From NCBI GenBank assembly GCA_003342815.1, contig PTEX01000024.1, forward strand, positions 4,415,517 through 4,479,516: a DNA stretch of 64,000 nt, written 5' to 3'. Positions 51,708 through 64,000 of the stretch are shown piece after piece. Position 1 is the first letter of the stretch. Each line of letters opens with the position of its first letter. Both the position numbers and the translations under genes were made by a program. The DNA comes from Eudromia elegans. Taxonomy: Eukaryota > Chordata > Aves > Tinamiformes > Tinamidae. The notes under the pieces are model-generated. The model worked only from the letters and a program-made list of their open reading frames with translations. It was not told the origin of the DNA and did not search any database.

Positions 51708-53334
51708 TTTCAAGTTTTAATGAAATTCCAGGTGATCAGTCAAAATACTGCAGTTTGTGTCAGTCCCATTTTGCTTAAAGCAGAAGTGTGTAAAAGAGAG
51801 TAAACAAGCTAGAAGGTTTTATATTGTATATTCATGTACTTAACTATAATTTGCTTGGGAAACATTTGTGGATAGTGCCTTGCTCCCTGATGTGAAGTAA
51901 ACTCTGCTTCCCTTTCCTCGCATAGCAGAAAGCTGTCTTCCTAACATCTATAATACATGCTTACTTTTCAGTGACATCGCCATTACTCCTTGTTTTATTG
52001 CTGATATCCAGTGCTTGTCTTTATCTCTCATGTAAATTATTAGCCTTTAGATATTGGAAATGTTAGCATGTTGTTACTGTAGGCAAATGTATTTCTTTTA
52101 ATCTTGGTGCTAATTTCCTGATTAAATATTTTAAATATATTTAAATCAATAACTTTGTACAAGTTGTGTTAATTATATCAGTCTAATAGTACATCTGGAT
52201 ATTTCAGTGATTTCTGACTTTACATTTGGGTTCTCTATTTTTTCACTTTTCTTGAATTTAATTACTTGATCTCTAGTAAATAGTTTGTATACTTTCTTAC
52301 ATTACCAGGAATAATTAGAATCCAATCATTAAGGACTTTAAAGAATATCCGATGAAAATTTTGACATGCAGAACTGAGCTAGACTTTTGGGAACTAGTTC
52401 ATCATTGCCATCTAATTTTTTGGGGAAACATTCTCGGTAGTCAAAGGATTAGAGCATTAATTTCTACACTGACATTAAAATGAAAAAAAAAAAATGTAGA
52501 GACTTTAATTATATGTGAAGTAAAGCATTAGTAATGATATTTAGAGCCTGTAGTGACATGTGGCAAGAGTGAGCAGGAGAAAATGAACAGACTGTGGTTA
52601 TTGGGCAAAGTATGTGAATTTCAGGCAGTCTTCTTTGCCAAGAATATGCAAATTAAGTAAGCATTTATATATAAACATAAACTGAGGAGTGAATCTGTAC
52701 TGCCCATTCCTTCTTTTACTATGCATGAAGAGTGATTGTTTCAAAAAAATATATTTCATTGTCTTATGTTTATTGGAATGACGAAAGATACCCTGAAAAT
52801 GGTTTTCTTCAATTGATACTGTGTAAGAGGTCTGATACCATGTAAGGTATGTTATAAAGGAAGCAGTCATAAACTAGTGTTAGTGCTAGTAAGCCACTAA
52901 ATTGAATAAGTGATACAAAACTGATTAGCAGCTATACTGAATCGTGCTTTTTCAATTATAAAAGCAAGAAAGGTCCACAATAGAAAATACTCAAGCCATT
53001 TATAGAATAAGCTAGGATGTCATATACTGCATATCTCTATATTTAAATATTATTACTGTGTAATAAAAGAATAAATTTGGAGGGTGGAGAAAAAACAAAA
53101 CATTAAATTATGTTAAATAAATTTATGTGAAGGACAAACATGTTTGTTTCATTCATTCATTAAATTAAATGTAGAAGAGACGTTCAACATGGGCATATCT
53201 ATAACAATTGCATAGACATAAGCATAGATTTCTTTGGTTTTGTCCCAATAAATGCATCCTGTTATCATTTTGACCTGAACAGCTAGCTATATTTTGGGAT
53301 CTTCCCTATTTTAAAATAAAAGGAGAAACAATAG

Positions 53335-53416
53335 GAATCATGTATCATGGATTATCATGAATCATGTATCATGTATCTTTGTGGGATTTAGATATATATA
53401 TATGTGTGTGTGTATA
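53335..53416. repeat. GAATCATGTATCATG duplication plus (AT)n(GT)n tract
   Basis: The 15-mer GAATCATGTATCATG is present at 53335-53349 and exactly again at 53359-53373, with ATCATG-like fragments between and after. Fifteen to twenty bases further on, 53392-53416 is a purine-pyrimidine alternating run passing from TA to TG and back to TA. All is low-complexity, slippage-derived sequence. Confidence 0.85.
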
Positions 53417-53887
53417 AAAGTATTTGCAAAGTGATTCCCATTAGAATGGGCAGGGAAGATCAATGAAAGGGAGATACTAGGCAATTTTGGGACAGTTCTC
53501 TTGCTCAAAGACTCCATGTTTCCCTTCGCATTGTCATCTAAATCTTCTTTCTTTAGGCTTTTCCTTGTGTCACATGTAAGCAACTGTACAAGCTATGATG
53601 AAAGTTCATTTTTCCTCTTTTATGGTCCTCTCTGTCTTCCTTCTGTTTCTCTCAAAGACATCTCTTAATTTAGAACATTGTTATATTCTCCTGTGACTTA
53701 TTTCTATACCATATCTATATGTTCTTCCATTATATTTTACTTTTTTTTAACTTGATGTTTAATTTGCCAAAGAAGAATGTGCTCTTTGTAATCACATATT
53801 TTATTCAGCCACTTAAGTGTATGTTTAAGTTCTATTCATAACAATGTTGAGTTAATTATCGCTGACTCTGATTAGCTTAAGAGAGTA

Positions 53888-54180
53888 GGACGTCGTTCTG
53901 CTGTTTTTCTTGATGGCAACGTGCAGATACTGAACAACAGGGAACCCCTAACCCAACACTCCCCAGGCTGGGTTTGAAACCAGAAGTTGACTAAAGCTCT
54001 TGAGTGCAGTGCTGCAGCAAAGCACAAGATATCATCTGAGTATTAAGTCTGATGGTGTCGGTTTTGGGTGTGGGATGACGTGTCTACATAACGTGGCCCT
54101 GTGCTGTGTGGGTATTTTGGCACTCTTAGAACTTCTCCAAAAAGGTGTAAGGCATCCTTACATAGCTCATCGTTGGGCAG
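53888..54180. promoter_or_regulatory. CpG-bearing patch with three RCGTG motifs (speculative)
   Basis: About seven CpGs fall in less than 300 bp of otherwise CpG-poor sequence. ACGTG cores, matching the RCGTG core used by HIF and other bHLH-PAS factors, occur at 53919-53923, 54078-54082 and 54091-54095. The middle one sits in TGACGTG, which also resembles a CRE half-site, and a palindromic GACGTC lies near 53889. It is not dense enough to be a CpG island, and no TATA or start site can be assigned. A frame at 54000-54200 opens at TTG and shows no domain. Confidence 0.2.
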
Positions 54181-57100
54181 AAAAATATATATTTTTCTGA
54201 GAATGGAATTTGCATGAGATTTCTAGTTTGAGCTCCTCTAGTTTCAGAACACTTTAAAGATAAACTCATTTTATGCCATTAGTTTCATCTGCCAAAAATG
54301 AAGACAAAGAGATTTGATATCGTATAAATTCTTGTGTAAAGTAACTGTAGCACAAATGCTTTTATTATATACAGAACATTCCTGAAAGAAAGGAATTTCA
54401 GCTTACACCAATGTTCAGAGAAACTTGTTTTGATGATCATCCCTTGCAGACCTTCATTAACATAGGTTTAGGTCAAAGAAAATCAAACTGGTTTTAATTA
54501 AAGACCAAGCTATTGTAGATGTTTGTTTTTTTCACCATTTCTAGTGACATTAGCAAGCTTTTAGATGATCAGAAGACCATTTGAAAAGTGAAGTATAAGT
54601 GTTATTGTATTTTTTGCCTTGGCATCAAGGACCAAGGATAGACTGAATTATTGTTTTGAGAAAGATGATTACATTTTATTTTGCTTTTTTATTTTATCTC
54701 ATATTGTTTGTTGATAATGGAGATTTTCTTGGATAATTTTTTTGCTCTGCCTGAGTATGACTGAACTCTTCATGTTTTTAAAGCTGACCTGTACAATGAG
54801 AAGTGTTTTCTACCATAAAAGATTATAAGTGATTACAGGAATACGCTGCAGTGTTTTCTTTACATTATTGTTTCACATTTTTTAAGAAAAATTACAAGCA
54901 GCCCCCAAATTTCCATGGAAATTCTGTGGGACTTTATATTTCTTCCGATGCATATTAACCTCTGTGATTCTGGCTGTATTTTGTAAGCTGTACAGTTACA
55001 TTGCAGCCTATGGGTGTAATGGGTGATGGCTTTGAATTGTACTCTGTGCTGCCCCACACCCAGCAAGGTGATGGAGCACAGCTGGGCTGAGGTCCATCCA
55101 GGAGCCAATCATAGCATCAGCAGTGGTATATGGGTCCTGGATTGGGGATAGATGAGGGATGGATTTTCACTAGTGTAGTACCAAAAAAGAGGTCAGAAAA
55201 GCAAAAGTTGACTTGTTTGTTTTGCTTTCTTCATCTTTTGATGGAGTGCCCAGAAGCAAGTGGCATTTCCCTAAAGCAAGAGATCAGAAGCAAAGGCAGA
55301 GAGCTAGACTGATCCACAGACCTTCAAACACACGTTGCCCTTTCTTTGGAAAGTTTAATAGTATTCTGGTCACATGTGGCGTTGTGACAAGCAACCCCCT
55401 AAGCCATGTGAGATGAATAAACTTCAGAGATTATTGTGGTAAGCTTATTCCATTACATGAATCCAACACAGTTTTTAAGTAAATAACATGTAGCTAAAGA
55501 TAACATGGCACTGTAAGCATCATATTAAGCTGTATCTGGGTGAAAAAACAAAAGGGGGAGTTACGGTTAGCGTAAGATGTCAAGCTGTTGCTCTAATCAA
55601 AGCAGTAACTTCACCGATATGTTAAAGGACTCAAATAGTTGGATTATTTGATGGCAGCTACTGGGTCATAGGGAAGCTCTAAATATAAGGCAGGTTAGAG
55701 CTTTAAAAACAAATGAGACAAGATGAGTAGGGAGATCTGTTTTATTATATTATCTGATAGATTTTTTTGAAAAAGGATATGGAGAAGTGCTTTTTTGTGG
55801 TTTTCTTTCTCTATTCTGGTGAGAGATATATTTATAACAAATATATTAATTAGATTAGGTAGCAGTTCCGTCTGAAGGAAGTTATTTTTCACTTTTCTTA
55901 AAAATTGTGCAGGTAGTTACTTCTCTAATTCCCTGACTTTGATTATATATTTTTTTCAGATAAAAGGCTAAAATATAAATGCTCATCTGTATTAATGGAC
56001 TTCTTTCAGGAAGAGAGAAGTCTTCTTCAATTGCAATATGCAGCAGACACATGTTTGTGACTGACCAAAACCTCATCATTACAATTTCCTAGACTAATAA
56101 TTTTCCTTCTGGACAGAACTATGACCATTTTTGTTCACTGATTTCTGACTTACTGCCTGGGTTAAGCTACACTCTATAATCCTGAGAAGTTTTTATTTCC
56201 TCTCTTTTTTTTCTCTTAACTTTTTCTTCTGAAAAAAAACTGTGTAGGTATTACAAAACTAATAAGCATGAAATATCTCTCTCTATATAAAAAAGTTTAA
56301 TATATAGATTAGAAAATTTCTGCCAGAGGTGAGAAGGTGGAATAAAATATTTGCTTTTATCATAAATTATATTTAAGTATAAATGCAATGGCTTTTCCCA
56401 TTCCCTAATAAGTAAATTTTATATAACTATGGCATTAATAAAAGTGACTTTTTGTAACAGAGAGTGTTTTTCAGATGCTGCATGCCTGTAGATAACTGAA
56501 CAGATGGAGAACTGTACTGCTGTTGTTTGACAAGAATGTGGATACACTAATATTAATTAGAAGCAGATGTTAGTCTGTCTCTTGCCATATTCTGCCTTTG
56601 ATGATAGCCATGGAACAATTCAGAATGTGGTGTCATAATCTTACAAAGCTTTTTTGCTTACAGTGTTCTTTATTTTTTTAAAGATCAAATTACTTTTGGT
56701 AAAACACATTTGAAACCAACTAAGCCGTATCTTCAAACTGATTTTCAAGTCAGAGACTCCCTTCCCATTAATTTTTCATGAGACAGCCAAAGTGGATAAA
56801 TTATTTGGAGTTGGGATTTAGGCTTCTAAGTAACTTGTTACTTAGTCAAACTTTTAGTTAAGTAAACTATTCTCTTTATAATTCATATTGAATAATTTCC
56901 TGCAACAATATTTTACAGGTGAAAATATATGGATTGCTGATTTACTGCATTAGAAAAAAAATATGAAGAAGAGTGAGTAAAAAGGTTTTAATTTATTATT
57001 TTTTAAATTTCACTGGAGGTGGCTTTTATTTTTGTTCAGTTTCCAACTTTTCCTAAAAGTATTACTTTTATGAAGCATTGATATAAATGCTGTCACTCTC

Positions 57101-58625
57101 CTAAACTATAAAATTCTTTTTAAGAATTGTAGGATATTCTAAATGGGATATAAAACTACTCCTGTGAAGGCTTTATGACTTTTATTCAAATGATAAAAAG
57201 TACAGTTTTAGTAAAAATATCACTAATAATAAAAAAAAAAGTCCAGAGGGAAAACCTCTGAGAATATGAGAGTTGGAGTAAGTCTACTAAATTTCTGAAA
57301 GAAAAATACCTTGGTTTTTTTTTTTTAAAAAAAAATTAGGTTATAGAGGTAACTATACAAGATGTACATGGAGTTTGTATGTAGAGTATTGGAAACATTC
57401 TTTGTAATGTTTTGTAAACAGAATTTTGTCCTGAGTCCTTCAACTCCTTCATTGTTTCTTCCTGGACTACTCAATGGCACAGGAAAATTTCTTGCGTTAA
57501 GTTAAAAATGGAAAAGGAAATAATGTCAGGCAACCCATTTATAATTTTAGCAACTCATACTTGCTAAATATAAAGCCTTCTGATCCACAGACCAGTGAGG
57601 TATGTACTGGTCCTTATCTCTTTTTTTTTTAAAAGATAATTTTGATTCCACTGGATATATTAACTAAAATACAAGTACAATAAATGTTCAGAACACAGCT
57701 AATTTTATAATGTGATTAATTCACTCGCTCTCTCATTTTCCAAATAGTCGCCTTCTTAAACTATATATGATCCAATTTTGAACACTATTCTTGAGTCATC
57801 CATGTGTATTGAGATACTGTGACTGTTCTCAGATCCAGAAAATACTCAATATTTGGAGAGCTATTGCTTCATGCAAAGATCATGTTTTTCCCTATTTTTA
57901 TTGTGAGAGCTGTAATTCTAATAGATATTTGCTTTTAATTATAAAATTTATTTACTTCAAGGATTATAAACATCTGTCTGTAATGCCAGTAAACAATTAC
58001 ATTTCCAGAAGGACTTGACAAAAATGCCTCTAGAATGACTCAGTGATATCTGAAGTGTTTCACTTTGGTGAAAGTTCTCCCAAAAAGAACAAAAATTGCC
58101 TTTGACAGGGAAAACACAAGCATGTTTCTGTTAATTTTATGTATTTTTATTTTCATAAGGCTATGGAATGATATTCTAAGTGGCTAGCATTATATCATTC
58201 CTGTTATAGAAAGAAATTTAGAGCTTCATTCCTTTTTTTTAGCCTGATTTTGTATTGTAAATATAGCACTTACTCAGCCCTTCTATATAAAAAAAGAAAA
58301 AAACACATACATAGTAGATCTGTAGTTTTTTTCAAAGATTTGCCAAATCGTTATGTAATCTCCTACTGGGAATAAAGCTAATTTAAGCTGCCTCCAGTTT
58401 TTATCATGTCATAAATGTCAAAATTATAAAGTGTATACAGAATTTTATACAGAGAAGTAAGAGATTTAAGTTGTGTTATATAGGAATTTCAGTCTTTTTT
58501 TCCCTACTTAAAATTTCTCTGTATTTTTTCTCCTTTTCTCTTTAGCCATCACTTCTACTTATTGAATAGAGGATGTGAATATATGGACTGTTTTGCGGTA
58601 TCTATAGCTGAAGCAAATTTGCTAG

Positions 58626-58840
58626 TATCATAGGATAAACGAGGCTTGAAGGGATGTCAGAAGGCCTCTAGTCCAGCCGTTGCTCTAAGTGGGGTCAGAT
58701 GAGAGATCAGACCTGGTTACTGATGGACTTTGCTCAGCTGTGTTGTGGAAATCTCCTGGGATGGGTCTGCACATCTTCTCTACATCCTTCCTTGTATCAC
58801 TCAGGACCTGTCTTGTTTCAGTGGTTTGGTGCTTGGTAAC
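58626..58840 (-). mobile_element. CR1 LINE 3'-end fragment, minus strand, diverged
   Basis: The plus strand reads as the reverse complement of a CR1 tail. It starts ATCATAGGATAAACGAGGCT, then TTGAAGGGATGTC, CCTCTAGTCCAGCC, TGCTCTAAGTGGGGTCAG, and a GGGATGGGTCTGCACAT stretch that corresponds to the usual GGATGGAGACTCCACA, with the CCTGT...TTCAGTGGTT region after it. The element's 3' end is therefore at the low-coordinate side. Many substitutions and small indels show that it is old. It holds only the untranslated tail and part of what precedes it; no reverse transcriptase is left. Similarity may continue to about 58870. Confidence 0.88.
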
Positions 58841-60712
58841 AAAGTCTACTCAGAAAGTGCCAAAAAACATAATTTGTGACTTTTTCCTGTCATGTTGAAA
58901 ATATATATTTGCAGTACCAGCCCACTAATGGATTCTATCTACCTAGTTTATACTGTGGTCTCTCAGTTCGAAAGAATCTACACGAATTTTATGACACACT
59001 CAGGTATATATTTGGAACCAGTACATTCTAAGCATGTACTGCAGTGTTCATGATGAAAAATTACAATAAAAATAAGATCTTTATTTCTTTTGGAAATCAT
59101 TATTTAAATAATAGTGAGATTTAATTTAATTGTATAAATTTTCTAATTGCAAAGCTGCCCGAAGCCTTGAAAAACCTGTTGAGTTGAAATAAATTTAGAT
59201 TTATTACTAAATTTGGTAGTGGAAAGCCAGGCAAGTAGGACATTATTTTGACAAAGAAATACTGAATAAAGCTGAATACTGAAATATCAAATAAACTGCA
59301 TCAATTAAAAGACTATATAAGTATTTTAATTTAAAATATTGCACAGTAATGCAAACAGAATAGGCTTTTTTAAATTATTCTTCAAATTCTATGTACAAAC
59401 AAGAGTAAAAGTAGTGGCAACACTGAATATATTTTCTTTTTTTTTCCTTGATGTGTTTATTACTGTGAAGTGAGATCATTGACACATTACAGAAATAAGA
59501 CTCTGCTTTCATAGAAAGATGGAACTTCCACTTCTGAGATAAATTTAAAAACAAAATTAAAAAAAATCAACTACATTTTGTACTTGCTTTATCTATTATA
59601 TATTTATATACCATTTGCTGTTAATTTACTGATAATTGTATAGACATTTTTTATAGTGAAGTAGAACATAACTCAAATGTGCAGACACCGTAAATGGTTG
59701 GTGCAATGTATAACCTATAATATAATGAGCTAATGGATTCAAATTAATCACTGAACTAGCCAGACCATGAGACAAAGGAGCTGGGAGGAAGGAAGGATGG
59801 TGAGCAATATCATAGACGTCTTTCTTAAGGATATCTAGAAACTGGTCATTTTCATTTTAGTTCTAACAAAATATTAAAGGAGGGTTGTTAAAACAGGAAC
59901 TTAAAGGTCTGCTTTTGGCATACCATCAGCAAAGACCACAGTGTCTCATAAAAAGAGAATTATGAGCCGGTTATTGAAAACACAAATCACTCTACTGATA
60001 TTTGGGGATTAAATAACGTAATTTAACTTCTACTTACTTATTTAGAGCCACATGGAAATAGACCTTGATACACTCTAAAGTAATTAGCAGCAAAGCAGTG
60101 ATCACCTCTGTATTATCATGTGAGAGGAACTGTTAATTAACTGAAAAAAAACTGTGAAATGATGCCTACATAGGTGATTTTTCACTAGACCTGATTGGTA
60201 TAATATTCAGAAAAAGCTGCAAATGTTTGTTTAAACATGGATTGTGTAAGATTTCTGTTTAAAAGAATATTGGCAGCTTATTTAGGCTTCAAAATTGTGG
60301 TTCCTTCCAAGGATTATATTGTGGTATTTCCATAAATAAGCTGTACTATACATACATACTATCAATACAACTCACAGACTGGAAACACTGTGGAGTCATA
60401 TACATTACCGTTATCTATGATGATTTTCTATACAGACAGTTACTATGGGACAGAAACTGGATGTATGTGAATTCAAGATGTCTCTTGAGATGAATTGTTC
60501 TTACTGCTTACAGTTGCTGGTAGAAACTTAGTAGCTTAACAGGAAGAAATAATTTATAATAAATCACTTCTCTCTAGTCTGAAATTCAGTTTAGATTTGT
60601 TGATAGGTGGTAATAGAAATCACCTTTTTCCTTTATCAACCATATATATCTGAGAAAATTATTATTCTATCAGTGGCTTAAGGCATGGACCTCTTTTGCA
60701 CAGATCTTTTTC
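58841..60712. other. AT-rich unique sequence between two CR1 copies
   Basis: No gene, RNA or repeat recognised and no open frame worth reporting in 1.9 kb. The plus-strand sequence is extremely AT-rich, with runs such as AATTAAAAAAAAT near 59555. Confidence 0.75.
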
Positions 60713-60733
60713 TTTTTTTTTTTTTTTTTTTTT
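60713..60733. repeat. T21 homopolymer abutting a CR1 3' end
   Basis: Twenty-one T residues, preceded by TTTTTC, lie five bases before the first recognisable base of the minus-strand CR1 copy. On the minus strand this is an A21 run directly after the transposon's 3' end. Confidence 0.95.
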
Positions 60734-60738
60734 CCAAA

Positions 60739-61115
60739 TCATAGGATTATAGGAAAATTTCAGATCAGAAGGGCCTCAGGAGACCATCTAGTCCAGCTTC
60801 TATCTCAAAACAAGGCTAGATTTACTGACTCATGTCTTGAAAACCTCTCAGGATGGGGACTGCACCGTCCTGCTGGGTAATCTGTTCCTACTTGATTTTC
60901 CCAACAGTGAAAAAGCCAGTAAGGTGGATCATCAAAACAGGTTTTTTATTCACATGTGTCCAGCCATCCAGACAGTAACATCCTAACTTGAGTACAAGAA
61001 TATTGTGTGAAACAGTGTCAAAAGCCTTACCAAAATCAAGGTAAATTATACCCATTGCCTCCCCTTATCCGTGAATCCAGTTGTCATCCTTTATAGTAGA
61101 GAGTTATTTTTACAT
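60739..61115 (-). mobile_element. CR1 LINE, minus strand, internally deleted, with RT motif
   Basis: Two CR1 parts are joined. 60739-60915 is reverse-complement tail sequence (ATCATAGGATTATAGG, AGAAGGGCCTCAGGAGACCA, TCTAGTCCAGC, CAGGATGGGGACTGCAC, GGGTAATCTGTTCC). 60955-61115 belongs to the ORF2 reverse transcriptase. On the minus strand, 61055 down to 61005 translates to MGIIYLDFGKAFDTVSH, matching the conserved YLDFSKAFDTVSH motif of CR1-clade reverse transcriptases. The end of ORF2 and the start of the 3' region, several hundred bases in a full copy, are missing between the two parts. Just upstream of the motif the frame shifts by one base (a FTDKG stretch lies in another frame), so nothing functional is encoded. 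The two parts being in the same order and orientation supports one old element with an internal deletion rather than two insertions. Confidence 0.92.
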
Positions 61116-64000
61116 AAAATAAGTTATATTTCAAAAACTTAACATACACTGCAATGTTAAGCACTTAGTAAATTTATGGTTGTCTGTACAACTTTAATTT
61201 GATTACTTGCATGCATACATTATTATCTCTAATTATATAGTCTCATACTATTTTTTTGACAAGACTCCTGCCTCATTTAGAGCATGGATGAAAGCATGAA
61301 GTAGATTTTAATTTCAGAGCTACTAGAAACTTTTCTTAAAAGTTTTAAAACAAAGTTCATATGCATAATTTCTTTCCACAGGCTATCTTTTAACTATATA
61401 TTTCATTGACATCAGTGGAGTATGGTCCTTTAGAACATCAAAACTAGATCTGTCGATATCACTAGCTGAAGGACAAGAGTGTTTTCACTCTTTTTTTCTC
61501 TGTTCTATGATGTGCCTGGGTGTATATTTTATAATTATATATTCTTACAAAAAGAATGCCTTCCCACAAAGGAAAACCTTGAAACCTACATTTATTCCAA
61601 ATCCATTCTCAGTCAAAATTTAGTTCAATATATATGTTATACATTAATTTACAATTAACTCATAGATCAGTACATAAGTTGTGGGCTCTTAAGCTTTTTT
61701 TTAAACCTTGCTTTGTTGCTATTTCCATTTTCCAACAGATTGAGTTCTATTTTCTTGATGTTGTGAATACAATAGAGTTTATGTTCACAGTTCACCAATT
61801 GTTAGGGCATCATTCTATTCATTTCACAAAATCATAAATTCCCTATCTAAATCTAAGCTGTTTATAAATAAACAAAATAAGAATAAAATTCTTAAACTCA
61901 AAATGTGTAATTAATCATGCAAATTAAAAGCTAACTTCAATGGATTATCCTAAATATTTTCAGGTTAGGGGCTTGCAGGTCGTGTGGAAGAGAAAGGTCA
62001 TTAATAGTGATCTATTAGACAATTATTAGAGGCTTTTTTTCTCCTGTTTTCAAAACAAAATTCCAGACCAAGAGTGACCTCATAAGTCATGCACAGCACA
62101 CTCCTAAAACCATGACTAATACATTCAATTGTATCTGAAATTATTTCAGTAATAAGCGTAATCACAGTTCATTCAGTTCTATAGGCTTTTTGTACACGTG
62201 AGGGCCTCTGGGAAAATGTTAGTGACAGATAAAAGGAAATGAAGGCTGAGAATCAGTCTTCAAATTGTAATGTTTCCTGCAGATGTAATATAATAACTGT
62301 GTAAATATGGCACAAGAAAATGGAAAAATCATGGCATCTGCATTATGAGAATATTGAGGTTGAAAGTTTCATAGCACTGACAAGAAAGCATCCCTAAAAG
62401 TATTATATCCTCAGGATTACTGCCCTGCATTTTTTACTTTAGTGCGCTACAGTATGGGTGGTTTGAAGTTTGAATAGTTCTTTGAAGCTACTATGTTGCC
62501 AAATACCTAAATATCAATTTACTACAGGGAAAAAGACAGCTAGAAGAATGAAATTATTTATTATTATTATTGCAATTGTTTGTTGGTTAGTCTGACCTCT
62601 ACAATTAGTTTTGGTAAGGACATTACAGTAAGATGGATGATATTACCCTTTGCCATATCTCTTCTCAAAGAGAAATTCCTTCACTCTCACATGGGAAAGC
62701 TGTGTGATTAGATCCAATAAATACAAATGAGATGACAAAATCTATACTGTGTCAATGAAAAAATGTCCAAAATGTCTAATAGGTATAAGATTAAAACATA
62801 TATATGACAGAATTACTTTAGATTTTAAGTGGTTTACTAGTCAAGACCACTGAGATCTCTGTTAGGCTGAAGTTCTCGTGTTGCATCCACATCCCTGCCT
62901 CCTGCAATTACAAGAGGAAAATAAGAATGTGTATAAGATGTTATATCTTGTCCAGTTGTAATTTGGTAAGAAGAGCTTTCCTTGTCTGAAAACAATTTTT
63001 ATAACTTGCAAGGGCCCAATCTGGTAGCAAATATTAAATGTCCACATGAATAAATCTCAGTCCAAGTGAATTTAATGATTTCTTATTTTGCTTTAACTGT
63101 CTATCACAGTTTTGCTGGGTCTTTCTCTTTGTGTAGATTAGAGAAGCATTGGAAGCATACTAATAACCATGGATATACCTAATGCTTTCCAAATAAGTAT
63201 GGACTAATTGTTCATATTAACAAAATAGTACAGGCAAATCTGCAAATGCTTTGAGCTAAGATTATAGTTTTAAAATAAGTTAATTCTTTATTCAGAATTT
63301 ACACTGCTGATGCCCAAAGTCAATTTTGGCTCTGACGACAAAGAAAGATTGGACTCTGTGTCATGGAAATTTCATTGTATAAATCAGAGAAATCTCTCGT
63401 CTTCATGGTCCACGCTAGTAGTTGCACCTGAAAGACTTGAAAATCTGATCACCATTTGGTGAGAAAATCTGCAAAATTTTATTCAGGTCTGTGTAGTATT
63501 ATGCCTACACTGTAAAAGACCATGGTAAATTTGGTTAGAATTGTAAGACCATTCAAGCAGCTGCTTTATCAAGTTGGACAGAATCTATAGTAAACTTAGA
63601 TATTGTTGGTCAGTTTGAAATGAGTAAAGTGATGTGATTCAGAATATCTGGAAATTAACTGGACTTGTGACTCAATGGACTTTGAAAACAGCTTAGGTGA
63701 TTTCTTGCGCAGAATCCACATTTGGGGTGCAATGTCTAGATCTCATTTGTAAGACAGCACAGTGAAATTTTTAGTAGCCAAAGAGCAAGCATATGAAATT
63801 AAAATAGGGCAAATTTTTAAAGGATTATATTTATTTAAGCCTCCATATTTTATTGATAGGATATTTTACTGAGTTAAGGTTAGCATCAGATTTCTTCATG
63901 ACTAATCAGTTCTGGAAACAAGGGATAGACTGATAGGTGTTTCCCTGAAAGAAAAGTTAACTCATGATTTGCATAAGATCCCTTTTCCTTCAAGATGACA
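61116..64000. other. AT-rich unique sequence to window end
   Basis: No gene, RNA gene or transposon recognised. Open frames are below 70 codons. A short (TTA)n-like run lies at about 62554-62570. The window ends in ordinary unique sequence, so any gene to which this DNA belongs lies outside. Confidence 0.7.

Larger units (their letters stand above)
51708..58625. other. AT-rich unique sequence, no gene seen
   Basis: No recognised gene, RNA gene or transposon. Open frames are at most about 90 codons without domains. Features listed separately are a small repeat cluster at 53335-53416 and a CpG-bearing patch at 53888-54180. Long A or T runs occur near 57230 and 57317-57335. Confidence 0.7.

Noticed and set aside
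1-64000. Endogenous retrovirus or LTR copies
   Set aside because: I looked for LTR pairs, primer-binding-site-like sequence and gag-pol style frames and saw none. Short LTR fragments could still escape reading by eye.

Overview
The window looks like non-coding vertebrate nuclear DNA, most likely from a bird. Its base composition is strongly AT-rich. Four fragments of the CR1 non-LTR retrotransposon (LINE) are present, the dominant interspersed repeat of birds and other sauropsids. I see no operon-like coding density, no long ORF and no recognisable protein domain outside a CR1 fragment. A turtle or crocodilian cannot be excluded, because both also carry CR1. The fit is a gene desert or the inside of a very large intron. 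I could not identify a single host protein-coding exon, RNA gene, CRISPR array or endogenous retrovirus, and many open frames that look long lack an ATG.

Layout: 1-9469 is AT-rich unique sequence with a 61-bp alternating purine-pyrimidine tract and several short tandem duplications. 9470-9649 is a well-preserved plus-strand CR1 3' end. 9650-12625 is unique sequence with one splice-site-bounded open segment. 12630-13396 is a striking GC-richer block with degenerate ~70-bp repeats and a terminal A17. 13397-39754 is mostly unique AT-rich DNA with microsatellites and a second small GC-richer patch at 23830-24245. 39755-39935 is an old minus-strand CR1 fragment. 40110-40450 holds two tRNA-like segments, probably an old tRNA-derived dispersed repeat. 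40808-41196 is an (ATTTT)n array that changes to a 10-bp higher-order unit across a 190-base assembly gap. 41197-58625 is unique sequence with an A27 tract, a candidate minus-strand exon with a strong splice donor near 51556, and a CpG-bearing patch at 53888-54180. 58626-58840 and 60739-61115 are two more minus-strand CR1 fragments. The last one keeps a legible reverse-transcriptase motif and abuts a T21 run. 61116-64000 is unique AT-rich DNA.

There are no genes here that work together. Any function would have to be regulatory (distal enhancers, conserved non-coding elements) or long non-coding transcription, and neither can be shown from one sequence. I did not find a convincing new biological system. 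The best leads are the GC-rich poly(A)-ended block, the pentamer-to-decamer repeat transition across the gap, the candidate exon at 51556-51707, and the CR1 copy followed by a poly(A) run.
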